The notes: generated by a model from the sequence alone, not told the origin. A stretch of 64,000 nt of DNA from CAZDET01 sp964504335 (GCA_964504335.1 CAZDET010000013.1:23286-87285); one strand, 5' to 3'. Shown: positions 40,600-49,994, counted from the first letter of the stretch. Translations and numbers: made by a program.

Positions 40600-41079
40600 T
40601 TACTGGGCGACCGGCGGATTAATGACGCTCTTCATCATTTCCACATCTTCCGAAAATCCGTGGGAAGGATAGGTTTCCAGGAACCGTTCGTAAGTCTCCA
40701 GCGCCTTTTCCTGGTCGTTGAGGAATTTGTCGTAGGTAACGCCAATCAGGAAAAGAGCTTCGGGGGTGCGGGGAAAGTCGGGGTAGTTTTCCACTACGCG
40801 GTTCCAGAGGTCAACTGCCGCCTGCGGCTGCTCCATGCCCCGGCTCAGGTCTGCGGCGCTCATCAGGTAGACCGGTGCCAGGCTGTCTTGGGGGTAGGCA
40901 TCCGCAAATGCTACCCGGGCGGCGATAAGCCGTTCGGAAAGCGGCCGGTAGGCAGAATCGCGGCGAGTAACGGCTTTGAGGCTATCCTCCAGGGAAACCA
41001 CCTGTTCGATCATCTGGTCGGAGGATGGACCGCAAGCACTACAGATTATTATAACTACAAGAACCAGTGATAGTCTCAT
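40600..41079 (-). CDS. TPR-containing lipoprotein
   Basis: A 159-residue predicted lipoprotein. I start at the ATG at 41079 because it gives a proper type II signal, RLSLVLVVIIICSAC, with the lipid-anchored Cys in the box CSAC; a longer frame to 41130 begins in unrelated sequence. Residues ~60-150 contain two TPR-like units (LAPVYLMSAADLSRGMEQPQ and PEALFLIGVTYDKFLNDQE). This small TPR lipoprotein type is common in Bacteroidota envelopes. Its partner is unknown. Confidence 0.75.
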   Translation of the reverse strand: MRLSLVLVVIIICSACGPSSDQMIEQVVSLEDSLKAVTRRDSAYRPLSERLIAARVAFADAYPQDSLAPVYLMSAADLSRGMEQPQAAVDLWNRVVENYPDFPRTPEALFLIGVTYDKFLNDQEKALETYERFLETYPSHGFSEDVEMMKSVINPPVAQ

Positions 41080-41116
41080 TCGTCGATCATTTCCGGCAAA
41101 TATACTGGAACGCCCG

Positions 41117-41836
41117 TTATTGACCGGCAATTTGCACCTCGTTGACCACCAGTTTACGCTGCAAACACAGGGATTCCAGGTCTGCGCGCGTGCCGCGAAA
41201 GACGTTAAAATCTACATCACCCTGAATACCGGCTACTTTTCCCCGATTTCCGTATTGCCAGAATTGCCAGTCACGGCCGCAGGCCGTATTCGGTTTGGCG
41301 AGGTTGTAGCGGGCAATCCAGAGGGGGTAGTCGTTGAAGTAGCCCGCCAGGTAGCGGTTGTAGAAGGTCATGTTTGTGTAGAGGATGGGCTTTATTCCGT
41401 AGTGGATTTCGGCCATCCAGAGCCAGGTTTTGATTCCTACGATCAATTCGGCTTTGGAGGTACTATCCAGTACCTCAACGTCCAGTACGGGAGGAAGATC
41501 TCCGAAGTCCAGTTTCACCGTGCGGAAGAAATGAAGCGCCTGTTCCTCAGCCGGAACCTGGGGGCGGAAGAAATGGTAAGCCCCTCGTTTGATTTTTGCT
41601 TCTTTGGCTTGTTGCCAATTGGTACAGAATAGCGTGTCTTCCATACTACGACCTTCTGTAGCCTTGATGAACGTGAACGCAACGTCGGCTGCCGCCACGG
41701 AATCCCACTGAATGTAGGATTGATAATGAGAAACGTCGACTCCGTGCACGGCAAAGTCAGTCCTGCGAGTGGTCTCCGTTTCGCAGGCGCTCAGCAAGAT
41801 TGCCGCAAGGGTTAATATGCCCAGTAGTCGAATCAT
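41117..41836 (-). CDS. GH25-family lysozyme, lipoprotein
   Basis: A 239-residue muramidase-type hydrolase. The signal LLGILTLAAILLSAC has a lipobox, so the enzyme is membrane-anchored. The GH25 fold is recognised from GVDVSHYQSYIQWD at the start, AFTFIKATEG, RGAYHFFRP, PPVLDVEV (the catalytic Asp/Glu pair) and WIARYN ... FWQYGNRGKVAGIQGDVDFN. GH25 enzymes cut the beta-1,4 bond of peptidoglycan. In a self-encoded lipoprotein the likely role is cell-wall remodelling rather than attack on other cells. Confidence 0.9.
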   Translation of the reverse strand: MIRLLGILTLAAILLSACETETTRRTDFAVHGVDVSHYQSYIQWDSVAAADVAFTFIKATEGRSMEDTLFCTNWQQAKEAKIKRGAYHFFRPQVPAEEQALHFFRTVKLDFGDLPPVLDVEVLDSTSKAELIVGIKTWLWMAEIHYGIKPILYTNMTFYNRYLAGYFNDYPLWIARYNLAKPNTACGRDWQFWQYGNRGKVAGIQGDVDFNVFRGTRADLESLCLQRKLVVNEVQIAGQ

Positions 41837-41980
41837 TTCTCGACAGGTGAATGGCGGGTTTTAGGGCGCTATTTGTGTGGTGCTGTACTAACCAATAGGA
41901 ATTATTGCCAACTACTTTTTTCGCACCAGTCTATATGGTAATGTACGGCCAGGACCGAAAATTGTTGTAAGGCGTTGCCA

Positions 41981-42550
41981 TTATTCGCTACTCAGGACTC
42001 CCTGAATATTCCAATTGACGCGTGCCTGACCGTTGGTGCGTTGGCGAAAGGTGAGCCACTGCCCATCGCCCTCGAAGAATAGCCAGTCGCCACCGCCCCG
42101 GCCGCTGCCTTCGGCATCGCAGCCAATGGATTGCTGTACTCCGGCCAAATCCACTGACACGCTGATCCACAAATCCGCACCAGTGATTTCGATGGGGTCG
42201 GTGAGTCGATGCTCGTTGTACCGGCCGGCAACCTGACTCCTGGTGAGGTCGGCCTCGTAGAGGAGCATCCCAGGTGAAGAAACCGATCCGGCGTCGTACA
42301 CTTTCACAATTAATTCCGCAGCTTCCTCCGTGACGAAATAACGTACCGATTCGAGAAACCGCCCTTGGTATTGCTGGGTCGTGGCGGATGTGAATTGCGC
42401 CGCAAATTCGTGCCGTCCGTCGGGGCGTATCGGGCTGGTGTCGTTGGGGCCATCGTAACTGAGCACGTCCGGTCCGGCGGGATTGTCGGATTCACAGGTG
42501 AAAAATACACAGCTTACTAGCAGTAACAGCAGGTAGCGATTCCAATTCAT
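41981..42550 (-). CDS. Predicted lipoprotein of unknown function
   Basis: A 189-residue protein starting with the lipoprotein signal LLLLLVSCVFFTC. The mature part is predicted beta-rich and contains EEAAELIVKVYDAG ... LTRSQVAGRYNEHRLTDPIEI, reminiscent of beta-sandwich domains attached to surface proteins in Bacteroidota. No catalytic motif is visible. It stands between lgt and the GH25 gene, all on the minus strand, with >60-base gaps. I do not recognise the family. Confidence 0.6.
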   Translation of the reverse strand: MNWNRYLLLLLVSCVFFTCESDNPAGPDVLSYDGPNDTSPIRPDGRHEFAAQFTSATTQQYQGRFLESVRYFVTEEAAELIVKVYDAGSVSSPGMLLYEADLTRSQVAGRYNEHRLTDPIEITGADLWISVSVDLAGVQQSIGCDAEGSGRGGGDWLFFEGDGQWLTFRQRTNGQARVNWNIQGVLSSE

Positions 42551-42573
42551 TCGAATAATTTTCCTAAAAATCG

Positions 42574-42608
42574 CAAAAAACGGCCTGGTTTTCTCCTAAG
42601 AAGCCGTT
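42574..42608 (-). terminator. Rho-independent terminator after lgt
   Basis: On the minus strand AACGGC (from 42608 down) pairs with GCCGTT, with a further inner stem TTCT/AGAA, and is followed by a T-run. It begins 9 bases after the lgt stop. Confidence 0.68.
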
Positions 42609-42617
42609 AAGGGATTC

Positions 42618-43802
42618 TTACGGACCTGTTGTTGCTGCAGCACGTTTTTTTCGGCGCTTCGCATAGATGTAAAACACGAGCCCGAGCAGAATGCCCAACG
42701 ACATGAATCCGATGGCGATAATCTCCGCCTGCGTCAGATTACTGAATGTTTCGTAACGGATATTTACGCGAATTTTTTCGATGAACCAGCGTTCAATCCC
42801 ATTGAGCAACAAATAGATGCTGAACAGCAACCCCGGTATTGCCGTGAGCGGCTTCCGCAACGCCCAGAGAATACCGCCGATCGTAAAGGCCATGGCCGTT
42901 TCGTAGACCGGGGTGGGATAAACCCCTTCCGGTAGTTGCCGACAATACTCCGCGGAGCAGCCGGGAATCGGGACCCCTTCTCGCAGTACATTGTGGGGAT
43001 AGGTAAATTCCCAGAGCCACTCCGGCAGGAACCACCACTCCGGCTGTGCGGCAGCCACAATCCCCCAATCGCCATCGCCCGCCAACTGGCAACCGATGCG
43101 CCCCACTCCGTACCCTATAATCAAGGCCGGTGCCACCGCATCCAGTACCGGAACGATCGGAATATTGTGCCGGCGCAGATAAAAATAGCACCCCAGAAAC
43201 CCCCCAATTAATCCGCCGTAAATCGCCAGCCCCGACCCGGAGAAAAACGTACCGACGGGATCGTTGAAAAAGGTCGGGAGATCTTCCAGAATAGCAAATA
43301 CCTTTGCTCCTACCACCCCACTGATAGCAGCAATAGTGGTGATCGTGCCAATGCGGTCGTGCGGGTAGCGATCGACGATCTGCTCGACGGCCGACTCCCG
43401 CCGCAACTGGCGATCTTGCCAGCCGTAATAGGCCAAAAAGAGCACCAGCCCAATGACCCCGCCCAGCCAGCTCCCCTCCAGGCTGAATAGCAGCCCGGCC
43501 GGATCCCGTTTGAGCAATTCGAATTGCTGCACGGCCAGTACGCCCTTGAATCCGATAAGAAAACCGATGACTCCGTTGAGAATAAAGTCGACCGGGCTCA
43601 GCCCCCGGTTGGTTACCACTTTCACCGGCACGGGTTCCAGCTGGCCGATGCGCGCCCGCCGTTGCAGTTCCAGGCGCAACAGCCAGGCAGCTATCAGGAT
43701 GGCCGTCACCAGCATCAACCCAAATGTTTTGAAAATACTCAGCCAGTTATCCCGCGGCGTGCCGAACAGATCGTGGAAAAGGTAGGATAAGTCAGGATAC
43801 AT
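42618..43802 (-). CDS. lgt: Prolipoprotein diacylglyceryl transferase
   Basis: An integral membrane enzyme that transfers diacylglyceryl from phosphatidylglycerol to the lipobox cysteine of prolipoproteins, needed for the lipoproteins encoded nearby. The family signature appears as GYGVGRIGCQLAGDGDWG, and several hydrophobic helices precede and follow it. At 394 residues it is longer than E. coli Lgt (about 290), as is usual for Bacteroidota. I start at ATG 43802, which overlaps the end of mtaB by 11 bases; longer frames run further into mtaB. Confidence 0.92.
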   Translation of the reverse strand: MYPDLSYLFHDLFGTPRDNWLSIFKTFGLMLVTAILIAAWLLRLELQRRARIGQLEPVPVKVVTNRGLSPVDFILNGVIGFLIGFKGVLAVQQFELLKRDPAGLLFSLEGSWLGGVIGLVLFLAYYGWQDRQLRRESAVEQIVDRYPHDRIGTITTIAAISGVVGAKVFAILEDLPTFFNDPVGTFFSGSGLAIYGGLIGGFLGCYFYLRRHNIPIVPVLDAVAPALIIGYGVGRIGCQLAGDGDWGIVAAAQPEWWFLPEWLWEFTYPHNVLREGVPIPGCSAEYCRQLPEGVYPTPVYETAMAFTIGGILWALRKPLTAIPGLLFSIYLLLNGIERWFIEKIRVNIRYETFSNLTQAEIIAIGFMSLGILLGLVFYIYAKRRKKRAAATTGP

Positions 43803-45150
43803 ATCCGGTAAGTTCGTTGTGTGACAGAGTGGCTTCCATGCGACCAGCAGCATTCAACCGCTGGAGGCGAACAGGAGCAAGGTGATTGAGCCAGGCTTCC
43901 GGCAAATCAATGCTCACCTTTATATAGTTGTCGGTAAAACCGGTCAGTTTATTACAATCCTTGCTGCGTTCGAATAAGACAGGGCGCTGTTGCCCCCGAT
44001 GCTGCTCGTAGAAGTGAAGCAATTTCTTCTGACTCAATTCGGTAAGTATCTGGTTGCGCCGCCGCCGCTCGTCCATAGGAACGCGACCGGGCAGGGTCGC
44101 GGCCAGGGTATTCGGTCGCTCGGAGTACGTAAATACGTGGAGATAGCTAATCGGCAAGTCGCGAAGGAAGCGGTGGGTTTCCTCAAAATCAACTTCCGTT
44201 TCTCCGGGAAAACCGACAATAACATCCACGCCAATGCAGCAATGGGGCATCGCTTGCTTGATTCGGGCTACCCGATCAGCGTAGAGCGCGCGGCGGTAGC
44301 GGCGGCGCATGGCCTGTAGCTGCTTGTCGTTGCCCGATTGCAGAGGCATGTGGAAATGGGGCACGAATCGCTTCGACCGGGCTACAAATTCAATAACCTC
44401 CTCGGTACAGAGATTGGGTTCGATGCTGGAAATCCGAAAGCGTTCCACGGTATCGACTTCATCTAAAGCCTGAATGAGATCGATGAACAACGCCTCTTTT
44501 TTAGGCCGGACTCCCTCAATTACTTCGGTTCCTTTTCCGAAGTCGCCGAGATTGACCCCCGTCAATACGATTTCCCGCACCCCCTGAGCGCCGATGGTCC
44601 GGGCATTCGCCACGGCCTGCTCCACGGTATCGCTTCGGCTGGCTCCCCGCGCCAGTGGGATAGTGCAGAAACTACACTTGTAGTCGCAACCGTCCTGCAC
44701 CTTGAGAAAGGCACGGGTCCGGTCGCCAAAGCTGAAGGCACTCTCAAAGGTATTGGCTGTCTGGATGGCTCCCGCGTGTACCAACCCCTTGCCCGGTGCC
44801 TGACTGAGCTCCCCGATGTAGTCGAGAATGCGAAACTTCTCGGCCGCCCCGAGTACAAGGTCGACCCCCTCGATGTCGGCAATTTCGCGGGGCTTCAACT
44901 GGGCGTAGCAGCCCACTACGACAACCCGGGCCTGCGCGTTTTTTCGCAACGCCCGCCGCACAACCTGCCGACACTTACGGTCGGCAAAATCGGTAACCGA
45001 ACAGGTATTGATGACGTAAATATCCGCCCCCTCCTGGAAGGGAACCTCCGAATAGCCGGCTTCGGAAAACTGCCGCCCAATCGACGAGGTCTCCGAGTAA
45101 TTCAGCTTACATCCCAACGTGTGAAACGCAACCGTTCGCGGTGTGGCCAT
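43792..45150 (-). CDS. mtaB: tRNA t6A37 methylthiotransferase MtaB
   Basis: A 452-residue radical SAM enzyme that adds a methylthio group to t6A at position 37 of tRNAs reading ANN codons. Three N-terminal cysteines for the auxiliary [4Fe-4S] cluster lie in TLGCKLN, INTCSVT and VVGCYAQ, the radical SAM motif is CDYKCSFC, and HMPLQSGNDKQLQAM is the usual later segment. The start TLGCKLNYSE is typical of MtaB rather than MiaB (TxGCQMN). It is the upstream member of a pair with lgt. Confidence 0.93.
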   Translation of the reverse strand: MATPRTVAFHTLGCKLNYSETSSIGRQFSEAGYSEVPFQEGADIYVINTCSVTDFADRKCRQVVRRALRKNAQARVVVVGCYAQLKPREIADIEGVDLVLGAAEKFRILDYIGELSQAPGKGLVHAGAIQTANTFESAFSFGDRTRAFLKVQDGCDYKCSFCTIPLARGASRSDTVEQAVANARTIGAQGVREIVLTGVNLGDFGKGTEVIEGVRPKKEALFIDLIQALDEVDTVERFRISSIEPNLCTEEVIEFVARSKRFVPHFHMPLQSGNDKQLQAMRRRYRRALYADRVARIKQAMPHCCIGVDVIVGFPGETEVDFEETHRFLRDLPISYLHVFTYSERPNTLAATLPGRVPMDERRRRNQILTELSQKKLLHFYEQHRGQQRPVLFERSKDCNKLTGFTDNYIKVSIDLPEAWLNHLAPVRLQRLNAAGRMEATLSHNELTGYVS

Positions 45151-45182
45151 GCTGCACTAGATCGTTCAATCACTGAAAGGTG

Positions 45183-45190
45183 CAAAAGTA
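45183..45190 (-). promoter_or_regulatory. Probable -7 element of the mtaB-lgt promoter
   Basis: On the minus strand TACTTTTG, an exact TAnnTTTG match identical to the arg operon element, lies 33 bases upstream of the mtaB start. The -33 element is less clear (TTG at 45215-45217 gives a 24-base spacer). Confidence 0.5.
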
Positions 45191-45219
45191 CAAATTTGGT
45201 TCCGAAGGGACCCACAACA

Positions 45220-45257
45220 CGAAAGCCGATGTGCCTTCACGGCGACATCGGCTTTCG
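45220..45257 (-). terminator. Long hairpin between yceI and mtaB
   Basis: A perfect 13-bp inverted repeat CGAAAGCCGATGT (45220-45232) and ACATCGGCTTTCG (45245-45257), with an inner GCC/GGC pair. It lies 28 bases beyond the yceI stop and probably ends that transcript, although the minus-strand sequence after it (TGTTGTGG) has only a poor T-tract. Confidence 0.5.
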
Positions 45258-45285
45258 TACACTTCGGACGAAAACGCCCGTATAT

Positions 45286-45984
45286 CTACGATTCGTTAGA
45301 TGCAGTAGCGGAGGCAGCGGACAGGTTGATTACCAGACCGATTTCATCTTTGATGATCTTGTCTTTGGCAATACCCAGTGCACCTGCATTGAACATGACG
45401 TCCCACTCGGTCCGGTCGATGACGAACTGCGGAGTCGTAGCCGTAATCTGGTCGCCGGAAACAGTGATGTTTGCAGGAATAGTGATGCTTTTAGTGATCT
45501 CCTTCATGGTGAGATTACCCGTGATTTGGTGGGTAGCGTCGGGATTATCGGTAGCCGGAGTCACAGATACGATCTCAAAGGAAGCTTTTGGAAACTTCTC
45601 CACTTCGAAGAAATCACCCGACTTCAGGTGCCCTTCCAGCTGAGCCTGCTTGTTGGGAACTCCTTCCAGGTCCTTGTTCTTAATGGTGGTCATGTCGAGG
45701 GTGCAACTTCCTCCGACAATTTCGCCATTCTCGACAAGCAACTCGCCGTTTTCGAGCTTTACGACGCCTACGTGATTATCGCTGCCAATGAGCTTGGCAC
45801 CTTCCCACTCAACAACGCTGTTGTCGACGTTCACGGCGTAAGCGATCGCCGAAGCGGTGGTCTTCTCCGTAGTCTCTACGGCTTCCTCGGCCTGTACTTG
45901 CTCTCCTTCTACGTTGCCTCCACAGGAAACGAGGAAGAGCGCCATTGCGAACAACAGAAAAAAGGGCTGCATCTTGAAATTCAT
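45286..45984 (-). CDS. YceI family lipoprotein
   Basis: A 232-residue protein with a lipoprotein signal (LFAMALFLVSCGG) followed by a short acidic linker and a YceI domain, a lipocalin-like barrel that binds polyisoprenoid chains in known structures. Visible family features are NSVVEWEGAKLIG near the start of the domain, the repeated beta-strand pattern TLDMTTIKNKDLEGVPNK, and the C-terminal IKDEIGLVINLSA. It follows the MerR gene with a 61-base gap on the same strand, suggesting co-regulation. Confidence 0.87.
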   Translation of the reverse strand: MNFKMQPFFLLFAMALFLVSCGGNVEGEQVQAEEAVETTEKTTASAIAYAVNVDNSVVEWEGAKLIGSDNHVGVVKLENGELLVENGEIVGGSCTLDMTTIKNKDLEGVPNKQAQLEGHLKSGDFFEVEKFPKASFEIVSVTPATDNPDATHQITGNLTMKEITKSITIPANITVSGDQITATTPQFVIDRTEWDVMFNAGALGIAKDKIIKDEIGLVINLSAASATASNES

Positions 45985-46045
45985 GTCTATACAAGATTTT
46001 GGTTACTGATAATCGCCAAACACGAAAGCGGAGAGAATAGTTGAG

Positions 46046-46978
46046 TTAATTGTCGCCAGTTGCACGATCCGTTTGGCTACCGCCCTGATTCTTCGAATTT
46101 ATCCGGTCCACAAAATGGAGGGTTTCTCCGAGGCTTTTAAGCACTTCAACATTGCCTGGTAAGATCACTGGCTGCACCGCCATTTGATAGCCGGACAGAA
46201 GGATGGTAGACTCCGGAAAGGCCTCGCTGATGCGATCGACGTATTGTTGCACCGGTTCCTTGGCGAAGGTTTCGGTAATCATGGTGTAGATAAAATCCGG
46301 GCGGTGGATGGCATAAGCATCCCGCAGATCGGTGATAGAAATTTCCTGCCCGAGATAAATCACCTGGTTGCGCCGCCGCTTGAGCAGGTAGTGCATGAAG
46401 AGCAGGCTCAACTCCTGCCGCTCCCCCTCGGGTAAGAAAAGGAGGAACTTTCGTCCATTTTGCCCCGTGGCCAGGGGCTCGCGATCGATAGCAACAACGA
46501 CCTTCTGGCGAATCAGGTAGCTGATGAAGTTTTCCTGAACCGGATTGATGGAACCGGTCAGCCACAGCACGCTGAGTTTATCCAGAAACGGATAGATCAG
46601 TTCGAGGACGGTACGTTCGAAACCGATCTGCTGGATATTCGTGGAAACGATGCGATCGAACTTGTATTCGTCCATCTCAATCATCGAGAGGGTGAGTGCA
46701 TCGAGCTGGGTCCCGTATTCGAAATTGATTTCGGAAATTGCTGATACTTTTTCGGCCACTTCCGCTCGGGTCATGCGGGCAATCTTGGAAATTTTTATGC
46801 CGTTTTTATTGAGCAGCGCAATGTTGAGCAGGTACTTGAGATCTTCGTCTTGATAATAACGGATATTGGTGCGCGTCCGCTGGGGCTGTATGATCCCATA
46901 GCGCTGTTCCCACGCCCGAATGGTGTGCGCTTTGATACCGGATAGTTTTTCGAGGTCTTTTATTGAATATACAGCCAC
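46046..46978 (-). CDS. MerR family regulator with B12-binding-like C-terminal domain
   Basis: A 310-residue transcription regulator. The N-terminal winged helix-turn-helix reads YSIKDLEKLSGIKAHTIRAWEQRYGI, with RYYQDEDL as wing. The rest (about 80-290) has the two-part layout of CarH/LitR-type sensors: a helical cap (ALTLSMIEMDEYKFDRIVS) and a Rossmann-like part. The E-x-x-H-type cobalamin ligand loop that CarH uses is not visible, so it may not bind B12; in other bacteria such proteins control carotenoid or light-stress genes. I choose the GTG at 46978 so that the protein starts with AVYSIKDLE; a GTG at 47008 is also possible. Confidence 0.78.
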   Translation of the reverse strand: MAVYSIKDLEKLSGIKAHTIRAWEQRYGIIQPQRTRTNIRYYQDEDLKYLLNIALLNKNGIKISKIARMTRAEVAEKVSAISEINFEYGTQLDALTLSMIEMDEYKFDRIVSTNIQQIGFERTVLELIYPFLDKLSVLWLTGSINPVQENFISYLIRQKVVVAIDREPLATGQNGRKFLLFLPEGERQELSLLFMHYLLKRRRNQVIYLGQEISITDLRDAYAIHRPDFIYTMITETFAKEPVQQYVDRISEAFPESTILLSGYQMAVQPVILPGNVEVLKSLGETLHFVDRINSKNQGGSQTDRATGDN

Positions 46979-47022
46979 AGTGCTTTTGGATAATCGACTG
47001 GCTAACACCCGACATTGGGTTT

Positions 47023-47039
47023 TGTTTAACGGTGTTTGA
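47023..47039. promoter_or_regulatory. Direct-repeat operator candidate in front of the MerR gene
   Basis: TGTTTAA (47023-47029) and TGTTTGA (47033-47039) repeat with a 10-base period, one helical turn, 45-61 bases upstream of the MerR start and inside the divergent promoter region. Direct repeats of about one turn are known for CarH-type regulators, so this may be an autoregulatory site. Confidence 0.4.
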
Positions 47040-47126
47040 GCCCATATTTTTACCTAATTTACGCACCCCTGAGCGATCACTTCCCGGATCGACCAGTACA
47101 ACTATCAACTGCCAAACCTGCTTTCT

Positions 47127-49994
47127 ATGCGGCACTTTGACCTTCGCCCGGCGGGCATCATCCTGCTCTTTTGCGCCTTCTCGCTTGCCCTTTCCGCCCA
47201 AACGACCTGCACCTATACCCTCAACTTATTCGACGATGTCGGCGATGGCTGGGGCCAGGGTAGCCTGATCCTGAGTACTAATGGCGTCCCGGAAGCCTTT
47301 GCGCTCGAATCGGGTTTTTTTTCGAGTGCTATTCCCATTTCCTTTACAGAAGGAGACACCCTGGTCCTGTCTTACAGCCCCGGCCAATTTGAATCGGACG
47401 TCCGGTTTAATCTCACCAATAATTTGGGAGAAATTATCTTTCAGGCCGGCCCCACTCCGGCTCCCGGCGATTCGCTGCTCGTTCTGACATCTGGGCAATG
47501 CAACACCTGCCGGGGCCCCGAGCTGAATTCCGTGCGGGAGACCCGCGTGCGGTCTGAATTCATCCGTCTGGCCTGGTCGCCGGACGACGACCTGCCCGCT
47601 GCCTCCTACGAAGTGGCTTTCGAAGCAGGCAATTTCGATCCGGATACCGTTTCCGTTCGTGCCGTCTCGGATACGATCATCCAGATCAACGATCTTTCGG
47701 AAAATACGGCCTATGAATACTACATCCGGGGCGTCTGTGCCGACGGCGACCGCGCTCCCTGGCAAGGGCCCTTCCGGGTACGCACGCCCTTTACCAACGA
47801 CGTGGGTATCGTCGGCGTTATGGAACCCGTATCCGATTGTGGCCTGACTGGTGTGACACCGGTGCTCATTATCAAAAATTTCGGCGGAAAGTCGCAGTCC
47901 TTTATTCCCTACAATTACGAAGTGAACGGCCAACCTGCCAATATTCCCATGCCGCAGGAAGGGGTATATACTGGTGTTTTAGGAGTGGATTCGACCGACG
48001 AGGCCACCTTCGACTTGTCCTTCAACTTCTCGGCAATCGGCGAGTACGATATCGTGGCCTGGACCGAGCTAGAAGAGGACAGCGTGCGGGATAACGATAC
48101 GTTCCGCATAACGATCGTCAATCAACCCATCGTCCAGCAGCTACCGTACAACGAAGGATTTGAAGCGAGCGACGGCTTCTGGCGCATTGCTACGGAGAGT
48201 CAAAACCCCTCCTGGCAATTGGGCCGTCCCCAAAGTGGCGCACTCAACCTCGCCGGCAACGGCCAACGGGCCTGGGTGACCAACACCGAAGGCAGCTACA
48301 ACGACAACGAACGCTCCTTTCTCGTATCTCCCTGCTTCAATTTCGCCAACCTGAATGCCGACCCACAACTCAGCTTCCAACTGTTTGTCGAAACCGAGGA
48401 ATGCTGCGACCGGGCCTGGCTGGAGTTCTCGCTAGATGGCGAAGCATGGGAAAGGCTTGGAAGCAGCAATACCGGCATTAACTGGTACAACAATCCCACC
48501 TTCGATTGGTGGGAAGGCTCCGGCGGCTTCACCGGCTGGGCAACGGCGTCCCACCCATTAACCGGACTGGCCGGCGAACCGAAGGTACAGTTCCGCTTCG
48601 TCTTCGAATCGAACGAGGCCAACGGCGGCGCCGGTATCGGAATCGACGAGTTTACCGTCTTCGAGCAGCCCGGGGTCGATTTATTGTTGGGCCAGGCCAG
48701 CCGCATTTCCAGCAATCCGTCCTGCGGTAGCGAAGCCGAGCGCTTTGCCTATTCCGTATCCAACCTTGGCGATATGGTCAGCGAGCCCTACAGCATCGGC
48801 ATTCGAATCGAACAAGCCGACACCATCGTCGGTCAGGCAGAACAAATGATCAACAATGGGGTGCCCGCAGGCGAGACCCTTTCGACCGAACTGATGACTC
48901 AATTCGATCTCACGCCCTTTGGCGAATATTCGATCACCCTGTTCATCAGCTCGAGCGACACGACCAATCTGACTTTCAACGATACGCTTCGCTTTCAATT
49001 CACCAACCTGACGGCCGTACCCTACCGGGAGGATTTCGAGGCCGGCATTGTACCCGCCCAGTGGAGCGTCGATCCCGATGTGGAGGTCACCCAGGGCCAT
49101 GGTAATACCGAGTTCGTCCTCTCCGATAATTTATGGGCGGCAGATACCGTGTTTTCCATTCGCACTCCCAACTTCGATACCGTCGTAGCCATCGATACCT
49201 TCTTCTTCGACTACCGCATCGTAGACGGTGCAACGGGGCGCACGGCCGTTCAGCTCGGGGCAGCCGACCGCATTTTCGTACGCGCCTATTCCAATTGCAG
49301 CGAGGTGGCGGATACCCTCTTCACTATTTCCTCCGAAAACCACGTAGCAACTACTGATTTTGCACGGGTCGCGCTGCCGCTGGCCGATTTTGCGGGTAAT
49401 ACCATCCAGCTGGAATTTTTCGGGGAGTGGGGAAGCGGCGATTACTTCGTCGATTTCGACCGCATTGTCTACCAACGTTGCGCTGGTAGCCTCAGCCTGC
49501 AAGCAGACGTAACCGATGCGAGTTCGGGGACCGCCGCCGACGGCCAGATTCTACTGCTGCCGGGCAGCAATACGGGGCCTTATTCCTTTGAATGGACAAA
49601 CCTGCGGGGCGATACTCCCGAGCAAACAGGCTTGCTCGCCGGCACCTACTCCGTGACGGTCACCGATGCCTTCGGATGTACGGATTCGCTGAATGCGGTG
49701 GTAGATGTTGCCGTATCCACGCAAACCGTGGCCGCATTTATCGATCAATTACAATTGGCACCCAATCCGACCAGCGGATTGGTCGATTTGCAGGTGAAGA
49801 TGCACGAATCCCAGGCGGTGCGAATGGACGTGCTGACGGTGCTCGGGCAATCTATCGAACGCGTAGTGCTCGGAAGAACGGACCGGTTCACCCATCAATT
49901 CGATTTGTCTGCCTATCCGGCCGGGATTTATTTTATCCGAATACAGGCCGGAGACCGTAGTCAGACAGTGCGATTGCTGAAGCGTGCAGACTAG
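47127..49994 (+). CDS. Large secreted multidomain protein with T9SS sorting domain
   Basis: A 955-residue exported protein. A signal peptide (GIILLFCAFSLALSAQ) is followed by a beta-rich N-terminal domain (about 25-125), an FN3-like domain (about 130-225, APSWSP-like region and ENTAYEYYIRGVC), two CARDB/adhesion-like beta domains, a jelly-roll region with YNEGFEASDGFW ... WVTNTEGSYNDNERSFLVSPCF, which looks MAM- or lectin-like, and a SprB-like repeat (GTYSVTVTDAFGC). The C-terminal ~80 residues (LAPNPTSG to the end) are a T9SS type A domain. No catalytic motif is seen, so an adhesive or structural surface role is most likely. Confidence 0.87.
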   Translation: MRHFDLRPAGIILLFCAFSLALSAQTTCTYTLNLFDDVGDGWGQGSLILSTNGVPEAFALESGFFSSAIPISFTEGDTLVLSYSPGQFESDVRFNLTNNLGEIIFQAGPTPAPGDSLLVLTSGQCNTCRGPELNSVRETRVRSEFIRLAWSPDDDLPAASYEVAFEAGNFDPDTVSVRAVSDTIIQINDLSENTAYEYYIRGVCADGDRAPWQGPFRVRTPFTNDVGIVGVMEPVSDCGLTGVTPVLIIKNFGGKSQSFIPYNYEVNGQPANIPMPQEGVYTGVLGVDSTDEATFDLSFNFSAIGEYDIVAWTELEEDSVRDNDTFRITIVNQPIVQQLPYNEGFEASDGFWRIATESQNPSWQLGRPQSGALNLAGNGQRAWVTNTEGSYNDNERSFLVSPCFNFANLNADPQLSFQLFVETEECCDRAWLEFSLDGEAWERLGSSNTGINWYNNPTFDWWEGSGGFTGWATASHPLTGLAGEPKVQFRFVFESNEANGGAGIGIDEFTVFEQPGVDLLLGQASRISSNPSCGSEAERFAYSVSNLGDMVSEPYSIGIRIEQADTIVGQAEQMINNGVPAGETLSTELMTQFDLTPFGEYSITLFISSSDTTNLTFNDTLRFQFTNLTAVPYREDFEAGIVPAQWSVDPDVEVTQGHGNTEFVLSDNLWAADTVFSIRTPNFDTVVAIDTFFFDYRIVDGATGRTAVQLGAADRIFVRAYSNCSEVADTLFTISSENHVATTDFARVALPLADFAGNTIQLEFFGEWGSGDYFVDFDRIVYQRCAGSLSLQADVTDASSGTAADGQILLLPGSNTGPYSFEWTNLRGDTPEQTGLLAGTYSVTVTDAFGCTDSLNAVVDVAVSTQTVAAFIDQLQLAPNPTSGLVDLQVKMHESQAVRMDVLTVLGQSIERVVLGRTDRFTHQFDLSAYPAGIYFIRIQAGDRSQTVRLLKRAD

